From Tessaracoccus lapidicaptus (GTDB taxonomy: Bacteria; Actinomycetota; Actinomycetes; Propionibacteriales; Propionibacteriaceae), in the NCBI RefSeq assembly GCF_001693815.1, contig NZ_MBQD01000007.1, positions 1-45,842 on the forward strand: 45,842 nucleotides of DNA. The letters are read 5' to 3'. The notes beneath the pieces are model-generated. The model had not been told where the DNA came from, searched no databases, and was given only the letters and a program-made list of their open reading frames with translations. Each line of letters opens with the position of its first letter. The first letter of the stretch is position 1. The position numbers and the translations under genes are program-made. This document shows, piece after piece, positions 15,861 to 26,169 of this stretch.

Positions 15861-17828
15861 TCACTCCTCAGTGGGGGTCAGGAGGCTGATGACCTCGTCG
15901 GGGGTACGGGCGGTGCGGAGGCGCTGCGAACGCTCCTTGTCGGCCAGGACGCTCGCCAGCGCGGCCAGGATCGACACGTGCTCGTCGCTGTTGGACGCGA
16001 TGGGGATGACGACGTTGACGGTGTGACCGTCCCAGTCGACCCCGTCCGGGAACTGCAGGAAGCCGAGCGCCGCGGAGCGGATGTGGGTCCGCGACTCGTT
16101 GGTGCCGTGCGGGATCGCGACGCCCTGACCGAGGAACGTCGAGGTCTGGTGCTCGCGCAGGAGCATGCCGTCGATGTAGGCGGGGTCGGCAGCACCGCTG
16201 GCCACGAGCACGTCGCCGGCCTGGCGGATCGCGTCCTCCTTGGCGACGCTGGCCAGCCCCATCCGGACGTTGGAGGCCGGGAGGATGCCGGGGGCCAGCT
16301 TCTTCTTCGGCCTGGTGAGGGTCGCGGTGGCGGTGGCGCCGGCCGCGGGCTGGGCGACCGCCGACGGTGCGGCCTCCCCGATGCCGGCGGCGGTCAGGAG
16401 TCGACCCTCGCGGATGGCGAGTTCGACGCGGTCGAAGGCCGGGTCTCCGAGGTAGGACGAGAAGGGCACGACGAGGGCGCCGGCCGCCTTGGCCTCGGCG
16501 CGCTTCGCGAGGCCCTCATGGGTGAGGACGACCTGCGCGTCGACGGGGATCTGGTCGACGGGGGTGTGGACGACCTCGACGCCGTAGGGGGCCAGCCGCT
16601 TGCGCATCTGCCCGGCCACCATGACCGAGGACCCCATGCCGGCGTCGCAGGCGATGACGAGCTTGGTCACGTCGGAGCCGAGGACGGCCGAACCGGACTC
16701 CATGGACTCGATCGCGTGCACCTGCTCCTCGACGACGTCATCCTCGGCGCCGCGGCCGAACTTCAGCAGCACGGAGGCCACGAGGAAGGACACGACGGCG
16801 GCCGTCAGGACGGTGGCAAGCATGGGCAGGTGGCCGCCGGGAGGCGTCACCGCGAGGTACGCGAGGATCGATCCGGGCGACGGCGGGCCGGCGAGCCCGG
16901 CGCCGAGCGTGGTGGCGACGAACAGGCCCGACATCGAGCCGGCGATGGTCGCGAGGATCATCACGGGGCGCATGAGGATGTAGGGGAAGTAGATCTCGTG
17001 GATGCCGCCGAGGAAGTGGATGACGATCGCGCCGGAGGTGGAGGCGCGCAGCGACTTCGGGCCGAACAGCATGAAGGCGGTCAGCAGGCCGAGGCCGGCG
17101 CCGGGGTTGGACTCGACCATGTAGAGGATCGACTTGCCCGCGGTCTCCACGTCGATGGCCGCCAGCGGCGTGAAGATGCCGTGGTTGATCGCGTTGTTGA
17201 GGAACAGCACCTTGCCCGGCTCGACGAAGATCGACGCCAGGGGCAGCAGGCCGGCCGCGACCAGCGCGTTGACGCCGGCCGACAGCACCGCCACGATCGC
17301 GGCCACGACCGGGCCGACGCCCAGCGTGCCGACGATGGCGAGGATCATGCCGATGATGCCGAGCGAGAAGTTGTCGACGACCATCTCGAAGCCAGCCCGC
17401 ACCTTGCCCTCGACGGCGCGGTCGAACAGCCTGAGCAGGTAGGCGGCGGCCGGGCCCATGATCATGGCGCCGAGGAACATCGGCGTGCCGCTGAGGGTCG
17501 CGAACTCGGTGATGCCGCCGATGATCACGCCCGCCGTCGCGATGGCCCCGACGACGGCGCCGCGGTGGCCGTGGACCATCCGGCCGCCGGTGTGGCCGAT
17601 GAGGATGGGCAGCAGGAAGTACAGCATCGGGCCGACGAGGCCGGCGAGGGTCGCGTTCGGCAGCCAGCCGGTCTCGATGAACAGGGCGGTGATGAGGCCC
17701 CAGGCGATGAAGGCCCCGATGTTGGGCATGATCATGCCGGCCAGGTAGCCGCCGAATTTCTGGATCCGGGCGCGCACGCCGGATCCCTCCAGGTTCTTGT
17801 TGACGCGTGCGTCGGGAAGAGCCGTCAT
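15861..17828 (-). CDS. mtlA: PTS mannitol-type transporter EIICBA
   Basis: This 655-residue permease has three fused domains. EIIC (about 15-345) carries the MtlA signatures FGGYLAGMIMPNIGAFIAWG and HFLGGIHEIYFPYILMRP. EIIB (about 385-480) has the phosphorylated Cys in VIACDAGMGSSVMVAGQM. After an Ala/Thr linker, EIIA (about 515-650) has the phosphorylated His in GVAIPHGTNESRTHI. The protein imports and phosphorylates mannitol or a similar hexitol using PEP through EI and HPr, which lie elsewhere. The ATG at 17828 follows GGGAGAAGAC. It leads a two-gene operon with the zinc dehydrogenase and has its own promoter and operator at 17900-17949. Confidence 0.9.
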   Translation of the reverse strand: MTALPDARVNKNLEGSGVRARIQKFGGYLAGMIMPNIGAFIAWGLITALFIETGWLPNATLAGLVGPMLYFLLPILIGHTGGRMVHGHRGAVVGAIATAGVIIGGITEFATLSGTPMFLGAMIMGPAAAYLLRLFDRAVEGKVRAGFEMVVDNFSLGIIGMILAIVGTLGVGPVVAAIVAVLSAGVNALVAAGLLPLASIFVEPGKVLFLNNAINHGIFTPLAAIDVETAGKSILYMVESNPGAGLGLLTAFMLFGPKSLRASTSGAIVIHFLGGIHEIYFPYILMRPVMILATIAGSMSGLFVATTLGAGLAGPPSPGSILAYLAVTPPGGHLPMLATVLTAAVVSFLVASVLLKFGRGAEDDVVEEQVHAIESMESGSAVLGSDVTKLVIACDAGMGSSVMVAGQMRKRLAPYGVEVVHTPVDQIPVDAQVVLTHEGLAKRAEAKAAGALVVPFSSYLGDPAFDRVELAIREGRLLTAAGIGEAAPSAVAQPAAGATATATLTRPKKKLAPGILPASNVRMGLASVAKEDAIRQAGDVLVASGAADPAYIDGMLLREHQTSTFLGQGVAIPHGTNESRTHIRSAALGFLQFPDGVDWDGHTVNVVIPIASNSDEHVSILAALASVLADKERSQRLRTARTPDEVISLLTPTEE

Positions 17829-17899
17829 TGTCTTCTCCCATGGTCGCCGCCCCACGCCCCTATGCGTACAGCGGATGGACCCCCTGGTCCACGGACCCC

Positions 17900-17949
17900 A
17901 TCTTGGGCCCAAACCAAAGCGATGTCAAGTAATCATCTACATGTAAATG
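17900..17949 (-). promoter_or_regulatory. mtlA promoter with upstream operator palindrome
   Basis: Reading leftward, TTGACA (17928-17923), a 17-bp spacer and CAAGAT (17905-17900) form a consensus-like promoter. Directly upstream, 17934-17949 holds CATCTACATGTAAATG, a 16-bp palindrome with one mismatched pair. The block is AT-rich in a GC-rich setting. The palindrome is a likely site for the polyol regulator or a global sugar regulator; none is encoded nearby. Confidence 0.6.
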
Positions 17950-17983
17950 TTGTTTCGCATTGTTTTGGTCCTCCCGGCATGAC

Positions 17984-18017
17984 AAAGGGCCCGCGACCGG
18001 GTGTGGTCGCGGGCCCT
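17984..18017 (-). terminator. Terminator after ilvC
   Basis: AAGGGCCCGCGACC pairs perfectly with GGTCGCGGGCCCTT across a short loop, 13 bp past the ilvC stop; TTTGTC follows on the minus strand. It closes the ilvBNC operon and insulates it from the mtlA promoter. Confidence 0.85.
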
Positions 18018-18030
18018 TGCCTGGACGGGG

Positions 18031-19582
<1,552 letters not shown>

Positions 19583-19586
<4 letters not shown>

Positions 19587-21325
19587 AGCACTTCCTCTTC
19601 CCAATCGGGGGCCATGTCGCGGGCCACGCGGATCTCATCGTTGCTGACACCGGCCGGCACCATCGGCCACACCATGGCGTCCTTGTGCACGACGAACTCG
19701 ACGACGACGGGCCGGTCGTTGATCTCCAGCGCCTGCTGGATCGCCGCCTCCATCTCCACCTCGTTCGTGGCGCGGAGCCCCACGCAGCCCATGGCCTCGG
19801 CGAGCTTCGGGAAGTTCGGCAGCGACTCGGTCATCAGGTCGGTGTTGGAGTAGCGGCCCTCGTAGAACAGGGACTGCCACTGCCGCACCATGCCCAGCGC
19901 GTTGTTGTTGATGATCGCGATCTTGATCGGGATGTTGTTCAGCGCGCAGGTGACCAGCTCCTGGTTGGTCATCTGGAAGCAGCCGTCGCCGTCGATGCCC
20001 CACACCGTGGTGTCCGGGTTGGCCACCTTCGCGCCCATCGCCGCCGGCACGCAGAAGCCCATGGTCCCGGCCCCGCCGGAGTTGATCCACGTGTTCGGCT
20101 TCTCGTGCGGGAGGAAGTGCGCGCACCACATCTGGTGCTGCCCGACCCCGGACACGTAGATGGAGTCGCTGGGGCTGAGCTGCCCGATGCGCTGGATGAC
20201 CTCCTGCGGGGACAGGCGGCCGTCGGGGGCTTCGTCCCAGCGCGGCTGGTAGCGGGACTTCATGATGCCCAGCTGGCGGCGCCAGGCATCGGCCTCCGGC
20301 GCGGGATGCGCCTCGACCGCCTGGTTGAGCTGGATGAGGGTCTCGCGCACGTCGCCGACGATGGGGATGTCCACCGGCTTGTTCTTGCCGATCTCCGCCG
20401 GGTCGACGTCGGCGTGGATGATCTTCGCGTGCGGCGCGAAGCTGTCCAGCTTCCCCGTGACCCGGTCGTCGAACCGCGTGCCGAGTGCGACGATCAGGTC
20501 CGCCTTCTGCAGCGCGCCCACCGCCGCGACCGTGCCGTGCATGCCGGGCATGCCCATGTGCAGGTCGTGGCTGTCGGGGAACTGCCCGCGGGCCATGAGC
20601 GTGGTCACGACAGGGATCCGCGTCTTCTCCACGAACTCGGCCAGCTCGGCCGAGGCCCGCGCCAGCGCGACGCCGCCGCCGACGTACAGGACCGGCCGCT
20701 TGGACTCCGAGATCAGCTTGGCCGCGGCCCGGATCTGCCGCGAGTGGGGCTTGACCGTCGGCTTGTAGCCCGGAAGGTCCAGCTCCTCGGGCCACACGAA
20801 GGGCGCCGTCTTGACCAGGGCGTCCTTGGCGATGTCGACGAGGACCGGGCCCGGGCGGCCGGTGGCGGCGATGTGGAACGCCTCCTGGATGGCCAGCGGG
20901 ATGTCCTCGACGCGCTTGATGAGGAAGCTGTGCTTCGTGATCGGCATGGTGATGCCCCGGATGTCGGCCTCCTGGAAGGCGTCGGTCCCGATGGCGTGGC
21001 TGTTGACCTGGCCGGTGATCGCGACGAGCGGCGTCGAGTCCATGTACGCGTTAGCGATGGGGGTCACGAGGTTGGTGGCGCCCGGCCCGGACGTCGCGAT
21101 GCACACACCCACGCGTCCCGAGCTCATGGCGTAACCCTCGGCCGCGTGGCCGGCGCCCTGCTCGTGACGCACCAGGATGTGGCGGATCGTCGAGTCGAAC
21201 AGCGGGTCGTACGCCGGGAGAATCGCACCGCCGGGGATACCGAACGCTACGTCGACACCCATCCGCTCGAGCGACTCGACGAGCGCCTGCGCCCCCGTCA
21301 TGACCTGACCGTCTGTCTGTGCCAT
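19583..21325 (-). CDS. ilvB: Acetolactate synthase large subunit IlvB
   Basis: This 580-residue thiamine-diphosphate enzyme joins two pyruvates, or pyruvate with 2-oxobutyrate. It has the N-terminal pyrimidine-binding domain with the essential Glu in [19 protein letters not shown] (near 50), the central FAD-type domain, and the C-terminal TPP motif beginning [15 protein letters not shown] and ending [13 protein letters not shown] (near 445-480). The ATG at 21325 is preceded by GGGAGAGGCG. It heads ilvBNC and lies downstream of an attenuator with a leader peptide, so its expression should respond to branched-chain aminoacyl-tRNA supply. Confidence 0.97.
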
Positions 21326-21366
21326 CGCCTCTCCCTTCAATCGTTCGCCGGCTGTCGTGTGCCATG

Positions 21367-21402
21367 AAAAAACCCCCGTTGCCCGGAATGGGCACACGAG
21401 GG
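21367..21402 (-). terminator. Attenuator terminator before ilvB
   Basis: On the minus strand CCC(T)CGT(G)TGCCC pairs with GGGCAACGGGG across an ATTCC loop and is followed by six T residues (21372-21367), a clear intrinsic terminator 41 bp before the ilvB ATG. It lies directly after the hairpin at 21403-21434. Confidence 0.85.
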
Positions 21403-21434
21403 AGCGCTTCGGTTCGTCTGCGGGCCGAAGCGCT
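21403..21434 (-). promoter_or_regulatory. Pause hairpin of the ilv attenuator
   Basis: AGCGCTTCGG and CCGAAGCGCT form a perfect 10-bp stem that begins at the leader-peptide stop codon and ends next to the terminator. A ribosome stalled on the Ile/Leu/Val codons just upstream would leave it free to fold or re-pair, the normal logic of an attenuator. Alternative pairings were judged by eye. Confidence 0.65.
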
Positions 21435-21466
21435 TATGGAATGACTACGAGCCGGGTGATGGGCAT
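21434..21466 (-). CDS. ilvB leader peptide MPITRLVVIP
   Basis: A 10-codon frame (MPITRLVVIP, TAA stop) contains five branched-chain residues: Ile, Leu, Val, Val, Ile. Its stop codon touches the hairpin at 21403-21434, which is followed by a T-run terminator, so ribosome stalling here would control readthrough into ilvB. GAAGG lies 7-8 nt before the ATG, but that stretch is also the -10 region, so the leader mRNA may be leaderless. Similar peptides control ilvBNC in Corynebacterium. Confidence 0.85.
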   Translation of the reverse strand: MPITRLVVIP

Positions 21467-21471
21467 GCGAC

Positions 21472-21501
21472 AACCTTCGTGGCTCCGCCCCGTCGTGTCA
21501 A
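21472..21501 (-). promoter_or_regulatory. ilvBNC promoter
   Basis: TTGACA (21501-21496) is a consensus -35; 18 bp later comes AAGGTT (21477-21472), a weak -10. Transcription would then start about at the A of the leader-peptide ATG (21466). The -35 is clear, the -10 is not. Confidence 0.5.
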
Positions 21502-21531
21502 GCACCGCCGCACCTGGTCCCGACATGTAAG

Positions 21532-21560
21532 ACGGCGGGCCGGGAAACCCGACCCGCCGC
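21532..21560 (-). terminator. Terminator after the small membrane protein gene
   Basis: GGCGGGTCGGG pairs with CCCGGCCCGCC (one mismatch) across a TTT loop on the minus strand, 16 bp past the stop at 21576. It separates that gene from the ilv promoter. No T-run is seen. Confidence 0.6.
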
Positions 21561-21575
21561 CTTCAGAGGTGGTGC

Positions 21576-22067
21576 TCAGACGCGGTCCGCCACAGGGGTG
21601 GTCCCGACCGTCTTGATGGTGGTCAGCGCCCAGCCGATGAGGCCGAACAGGAAGCCCAGGCCGATGACCAGGGCGGCGACGCCGTAGGACACGACCGAGG
21701 TGAACAGCGACGCGCGCAGGAAGGAGCCGTTCATGGCCGTGGTCCGCTGCGCGGTGTACTCCTCGGCCGCGGCCTCGTCGCCCGCCTCCTTGGCCTCGCG
21801 GGCCAGGGCGCCGAGTTCGGCGTAGGTCTTGCCGTCGGCACCGGCGAGGGCGTGGGTGTTGATGATGTCCGCCTGCGCGTAGGCGCTGAGCGGCCCGGCG
21901 ACCTGCTTGCCGGCGTAGGCCCCACCCATGAAGGTGGAGTCGGCCGGAACGGTGATGTTCTCAGCCTTGAGCTGCGAGGAGACGGTGCCCCACACGAGGG
22001 CGCCGGCGATGATCATGACGATCCCGGCGACGATCGACACGATGCCGACGATCTTGGTGGCCTTCAT
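21576..22067 (-). CDS. Small two-span membrane protein (LigA-like annotation family)
   Basis: This 163-residue protein has a membrane span at residues 5-27 (IVGIVSIVAGIVMIIAGALV), an extracytoplasmic region of about 85 residues with an acidic Ala-rich helix (AREAKEAGDEAAAEEY), and a second span near 125-152 (VVSYGVAALVIGLGFLFGLI). Homologues are widespread in actinobacteria and often labelled 'aromatic ring-opening dioxygenase LigA'; nothing here supports a dioxygenase. The ATG at 22067 follows AAAGGGACC. The function is unknown. A palindrome with a G-tract in its upstream region (22146-22160) may control it. Confidence 0.8.
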   Translation of the reverse strand: MKATKIVGIVSIVAGIVMIIAGALVWGTVSSQLKAENITVPADSTFMGGAYAGKQVAGPLSAYAQADIINTHALAGADGKTYAELGALAREAKEAGDEAAAEEYTAQRTTAMNGSFLRASLFTSVVSYGVAALVIGLGFLFGLIGWALTTIKTVGTTPVADRV

Positions 22068-22145
22068 TGAGGTCCCTTTCTGTATCTGTTGCGGACGCGT
22101 CCACGTCCCGATGCAGACCAATCTAGACCTCCTCGGTATACCCAT

Positions 22146-22160
22146 TACCGGGGGGTGGTA
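22146..22160. promoter_or_regulatory. RcnR/CsoR-like operator candidate
   Basis: TACC-GGGGGGT-GGTA has inverted TACC/GGTA arms flanking a six-G tract, recalling RcnR-type sites (TACT-G6-AGTA). It lies about 80 bp before the membrane protein gene at 22067, and on that strand between possible -35 (TTAATA) and -10 (TATACC) elements 18 bp apart. Another GGGTAT follows at 22175-22180. No CsoR/RcnR gene is in the window. Confidence 0.3.
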
Positions 22161-22182
22161 TTAAGCCCTGCGGGGGTATGGG

Positions 22183-22581
22183 TTAGGGTGCCCGCCGCAG
22201 CCGCTCCTCGACCGCATCGAGATCGCTGTCGACCGGGCCGCGCATGCCCGTGATGCCCGGGTTGTCGGCGTAGCGGGGCAGCACGTGGACGTGGGTGTGA
22301 AGGACCTCCTGGCCCGACACGGGGCCCGCGTTGGACAAGATGTTGCACGCCTGCGCCCCCAGTCGCTCCTTGAGGAGGCGGCCCACCCGTGCCACCGCCG
22401 GAGCGATCTCGGCGAGTGCCTCGTCGTCGGCCAGCGCGTCGACGGAGTGCCGGCGCGGCACCACGAGCGTGTGCCCCTCCTGCCAGGGATGGATGTCGAG
22501 GAACGCGATCGCGACCTCGTCCTCGTAGATGCGCCGTGCCGGGATGTCCCCGGCGACGATGGCGCAGAAGAGACAGTCCAT
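22183..22581 (-). CDS. HIT-family nucleotide hydrolase
   Basis: This 132-residue histidine-triad protein has the nucleotide-binding start CLFCAIVAGDIPARRIYEDE and the active-site triad HTHVHVLPRY near 95-104 (His-x-His-x-His). The N-terminal CxxC-like pair is typical of Hint-type proteins that hydrolyse purine nucleoside phosphoramidates. A strong ribosome site (AGGAGGAACC) precedes the ATG, 8 bp after the hisF stop, so it is the second gene of a hisF-HIT pair. The natural substrate is not known. Confidence 0.92.
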   Translation of the reverse strand: MDCLFCAIVAGDIPARRIYEDEVAIAFLDIHPWQEGHTLVVPRRHSVDALADDEALAEIAPAVARVGRLLKERLGAQACNILSNAGPVSGQEVLHTHVHVLPRYADNPGITGMRGPVDSDLDAVEERLRRAP

Positions 22582-22589
22582 GGTTCCTC

Positions 22590-23351
22590 CTAGCGGACTT
22601 CGAACCCGGCCTCCCGCAGACCGGTCTTTACCTCGTCGATGCTGAGGGTGCGGTAGTGGAAGACGCTGGCGGCGAGCACGGCGTCGGCCCCGGCCCGGGC
22701 GGCCGCCACGAAGTGCTCGATGCGCCCCGCTCCCCCGGACGCGATGAGAGGCACGTCGACCACCTCGCGCACGGCCCGGATCATCTCCAGGTCGAAGCCG
22801 TCGGTGGTCCCGTCGGCGTCCATCGAGTTGAGCAGGATCTCGCCCACCCCCCGCGCGCACGCCTCGCGGGCCCATTCGATGGCGTCGACCCCGGCGGAGC
22901 GGCGGCCCCCGTGGGTCGTGACGCCGAAACCCGACGGCATGCCCTCCTCACGGCGGGCATCGACGGACAGAACGAGGACCTGGTCGCCGAACGTCCGTGA
23001 GATCTCGTCGATGACCGCCGGGCGCGCGAGGGCGCCCGTGTTGATGCCGACCTTGTCCGCGCCGCTGCGCAGCAGGCGGTCGACGTCGGCCACCTCCCGC
23101 ACGCCGCCCCCCACGGTCAGCGGGATGAACACGGTCTCCGCACAGCGGGCGACCATGTCGCGGGTCGTGGCCCGACCGTCCGACGACGCGGAGATGTCGA
23201 GGAACGTCAACTCGTCGGCGCCCTCCGCCGAGTACTTCGCGGCCAGCTCGACGGGGTCACCCGCGTCGCGCAGCGACCGGAAGTTGACGCCCTTGACGAC
23301 CCGGCCGTCGTGGACGTCCAGGCAGGGGATCACGCGCAGTGCTACGGCCAT
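22590..23351 (-). CDS. hisF: Imidazole glycerol phosphate synthase cyclase subunit HisF
   Basis: This 253-residue TIM-barrel enzyme makes imidazole glycerol phosphate and AICAR from PRFAR and ammonia from HisH. The catalytic aspartates are visible in [19 protein letters not shown] (Asp near 11) and [10 protein letters not shown] (near 130). Phosphate-binding loops are LTVGGGVRE and [12 protein letters not shown]. The ATG at 23351 fits the conserved N-terminus ([13 protein letters not shown]); a TTG three codons earlier is possible. The rest of the his operon is not here: hisF stands apart, between helY and a HIT gene. Confidence 0.96.
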   Translation of the reverse strand: MAVALRVIPCLDVHDGRVVKGVNFRSLRDAGDPVELAAKYSAEGADELTFLDISASSDGRATTRDMVARCAETVFIPLTVGGGVREVADVDRLLRSGADKVGINTGALARPAVIDEISRTFGDQVLVLSVDARREEGMPSGFGVTTHGGRRSAGVDAIEWAREACARGVGEILLNSMDADGTTDGFDLEMIRAVREVVDVPLIASGGAGRIEHFVAAARAGADAVLAASVFHYRTLSIDEVKTGLREAGFEVR

Positions 23352-23361
23352 GCGCGCCAAC

Positions 23362-26124
23362 CTAGTCCTCGGTCAGATCCGCCGCCACCACGCCGCGGCG
23401 CATCTCATCGGCCGCGATGAGGCAGGTCCGGCGCAGGTCGCCCGGCCCGGCGGCGGCCGCGAGCTGCCCGGCGAGGTCGATCACCTGGCGCACCCAGCGG
23501 ACGAAGTCGCCGGCCGACAGCCCGGTGTGCAGCAGCACCTTGGCCAGATCCTGCCCGCTCGCCCACCGCCAGGCGGCCTCCGCGAAGCCGATGTCGGGCT
23601 CGCGTCCGCGGTCGATGCGGTGCTTGCGCTCGAGGAGGCCGACCTCGCGCCAGACGGACCGGAGCTCGGACTGGGCCCGCTCGGAGGCCGCGTCGGGCAT
23701 GCGGGGTGCCACGGCGTCGCGGGTCGGCCGCGACTCGTACAGCAGCGTCGACAGCACCGCCGCCAGCTGCGGCGGGGTGAGGTCGGCGAAGACGTCGCGG
23801 CGCACGCACTCGGCCGCGACGAGATCCAGTTCGTTGTAGATGCGCCGCAGCATGCGGCCCGCGTCGGTGAGGACGTCGCCGTCGAGGTAGCCGAGCTCCT
23901 CGAGGACCGCGGTGATGCGGTCGAACTGGACGGCCAGCGAGTTCGCGCGGGCGACGGCGTCGACCTCGACCCGTTTCGCCTCCCGCTCCAACCGCAGGGC
24001 CCGGGCGGCCTCGACCGCGTGCAGCTCGCGGTCCGGGCACTCGTGGCAGGGGTGCGCGGCCAGGTCTGCCCTGAGATCGGCGATCTCGCGGGCGACGTCG
24101 TCGTCGGTCGGGACCGTCAGGTCCGGCACCGCCGGATCGAGTTCCTCGAGCTTGGCCGACATCGCCGCCAGCAGCGCCCGGCGGTCGCGGCGCTCGCGCA
24201 GCGAGAAGTCCTTGGGGATCCGGACCCGGCCGACCGGCTCTACCGGGCCGCGCAGGTCATGCGGCTGGAGCTTGAGCACCGTGTGATCGCCGGCGATGAC
24301 CTGGGCCCACGGCTCGGCGTCGCGGTGGTTCTTCCGCCCGGTGCGCAGCACCACCACCCATTCCTGCCGCGGCAGGTGGATGACGTCGCCGGGAGTCAGT
24401 GCGCCGAGGCTGTCGGACACGGCCTCGGCGTGCTGGGCCTTGCGGGCCCTCGACGACGTGGCCTCCAGTTGCGCGATGCGCTCGCGCAGCTGCGCGTACT
24501 CCATGAAGTCGCCCAGGTGGCACTGTGCGGCCTCGACGGCGGCGCGCAGGTCCGCCGTGAACCGTCGCCCGGTGCGGGCCGCCGTCACGACGGACTTGTC
24601 GGTCTGGAACTGGGCGAAGGACTGGTTGAGCAGGTCCCGGGCCCGTTCGCGGCCCAGGGTGGCCATGAGGTTGACCGCCATGTTGTACGTGGGCGCGAAG
24701 CTGGACCGCAGCGGATACGTGCGCCGCGACGCGAGACCCGCGACCGCCCGCGGGTCCATCCCCGACTGCCACAGGACGACGGCGTGGCCCTCGATGTCGA
24801 TGCCGCGGCGCCCGGCGCGGCCCGTCAGCTGCGTGTACTCGCCCGGGGTGATGTCGACGTGGCTCTCGCCGTTGTACTTGACGAGCTTCTCCAGCACCAC
24901 GGTCCGGGCCGGCATGTTGATGCCCAGCGCCAGCGTCTCGGTGGCGAAGACGATCTTGAGCGCGCCCGTGGCGAAGCTCTCCTCGACGATGGCCTTGAAC
25001 GCGGGCAGCTGGCCGGCGTGATGCGCCGCGACACCCGCCATGAGCGCGTCGCGGAAGTCCTCGAACCGCAGGGCCTCCAGATCCGCGACGCTCAGTCCCG
25101 CGACGTGCTTGTCCGCGATCCGCCCCAGCTGCGCGGCCTCGGCGCGGGAGGTCAGCGTGATGCCCGCGTTGTAGACCTGGCCGACGGCGGCGTCGCAGCC
25201 GACGCGCGAGAAGATGAAGTAGATCGCCGGCAGGAGCTCGGCGCGGTCCAGCACGACGGCGACCTCGCCGCGGCTGGTGGGCCGGCCCGCGAAGCGGGAG
25301 TGGGCGGCGCCGCCGAACTGTCCCGATCCCTGCCCCGGCCGGTCCTTGCCGCGGCCGCTGCGGCCGCGGGGACGGCGCGAGTCGTCGCGCACGCGCGACG
25401 CCTCCGCCTTGCTGACCTGGAGCAGCTCGCGGTTGACCTTCGCCATCCGCTCGGCCGGTACCTCCTGCGCGGTGGGCGCGACGCCCTCGAAGAGATCCAC
25501 CAGCCGGCGGCCGACGAGCACGTGCTGGAACAGTGGCACGGGGCGGCGCTCGGACACCACCACGGAGAACTCCCCGCGGACCGTGCGCAGCCACTCGCCG
25601 AAGTCCTCGACGTTGCTGACGGTCGCCGACAGCGCGACGATCTGCACCGACTCGGCCAGGCCCAGGATGACCTCCTCCCAGACCGCGCCGCGGAAGCGGT
25701 CGGCCAGGTAGTGCACCTCGTCCATGACGACGTAGCCCAGGTTGCCGAGCGTCGGCGAGGCCGCGTAGATCATGTTGCGCAGGACCTCGGTGGTCATCAC
25801 GACGATCTGGGCCTCGGCGTTGACCGAGGTGTCGCCGGTGAGGAGCCCGACGCGGTCAGGTCCGTAGCGGTCGACCAGGTCGTGGTACTTCTGGTTCGAG
25901 AGCGCCTTGATGGGCGTGGTGTAGAAGCACTTGCGTGAGCGCCCCGTCGCGAGGTGGACGGCGAACTCCCCCACGACCGTCTTGCCGGAGCCCGTCGGCG
26001 CGGCGACGAGCACGCCACGGCCCTGGGCGAGCTCGTGGCAGGCCTCAAGCTGGTAGTCGTCGAGCCCGAACGGGTAGAGCTCGGCGAACTCGCGCACGTC
26101 GTCGGAAAGGGCCTCTGTGCTCAC
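23362..26124 (-). CDS. helY: DEAD/DEAH-box RNA helicase, HelY (Ski2-like)
   Basis: This 920-residue protein is a Ski2/Mtr4-like superfamily 2 helicase. Domain 1 has Walker [17 protein letters not shown] (near 40), Ia [15 protein letters not shown], motif [17 protein letters not shown] (near 134) and motif [11 protein letters not shown]. Domain 2 has [14 protein letters not shown] and [12 protein letters not shown] (motifs V-VI, near 400-430). A beta-barrel-like middle and a DSHCT-type C-terminal helical domain (about 740-920) follow. The RecA halves are joined by a basic loop ([15 protein letters not shown], near 260). Orthologues sit beside tatC and pafBC in mycobacteria (HelY, Rv2092c), as here. 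GTG at 26124 preferred over TTG one codon upstream. Confidence 0.92.
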   Translation of the reverse strand: MSTEALSDDVREFAELYPFGLDDYQLEACHELAQGRGVLVAAPTGSGKTVVGEFAVHLATGRSRKCFYTTPIKALSNQKYHDLVDRYGPDRVGLLTGDTSVNAEAQIVVMTTEVLRNMIYAASPTLGNLGYVVMDEVHYLADRFRGAVWEEVILGLAESVQIVALSATVSNVEDFGEWLRTVRGEFSVVVSERRPVPLFQHVLVGRRLVDLFEGVAPTAQEVPAERMAKVNRELLQVSKAEASRVRDDSRRPRGRSGRGKDRPGQGSGQFGGAAHSRFAGRPTSRGEVAVVLDRAELLPAIYFIFSRVGCDAAVGQVYNAGITLTSRAEAAQLGRIADKHVAGLSVADLEALRFEDFRDALMAGVAAHHAGQLPAFKAIVEESFATGALKIVFATETLALGINMPARTVVLEKLVKYNGESHVDITPGEYTQLTGRAGRRGIDIEGHAVVLWQSGMDPRAVAGLASRRTYPLRSSFAPTYNMAVNLMATLGRERARDLLNQSFAQFQTDKSVVTAARTGRRFTADLRAAVEAAQCHLGDFMEYAQLRERIAQLEATSSRARKAQHAEAVSDSLGALTPGDVIHLPRQEWVVVLRTGRKNHRDAEPWAQVIAGDHTVLKLQPHDLRGPVEPVGRVRIPKDFSLRERRDRRALLAAMSAKLEELDPAVPDLTVPTDDDVAREIADLRADLAAHPCHECPDRELHAVEAARALRLEREAKRVEVDAVARANSLAVQFDRITAVLEELGYLDGDVLTDAGRMLRRIYNELDLVAAECVRRDVFADLTPPQLAAVLSTLLYESRPTRDAVAPRMPDAASERAQSELRSVWREVGLLERKHRIDRGREPDIGFAEAAWRWASGQDLAKVLLHTGLSAGDFVRWVRQVIDLAGQLAAAAGPGDLRRTCLIAADEMRRGVVAADLTED

Positions 26125-26169
26125 CAATCCAACCTAGCAGCCGCGCCGGAAGGCGCCGGCGGACTTGGG

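Noticed and set aside
21576-22067. Aromatic ring-opening dioxygenase LigA
   Set aside because: The protein has two membrane spans and no metal-binding or dioxygenase motif; the name is a propagated misannotation.
22720-25938. Long plus-strand open frame across hisF and helY
   Set aside because: Antisense shadow of genuine hisF and helY; product is Arg/Gly/Val-rich with no recognisable domain.
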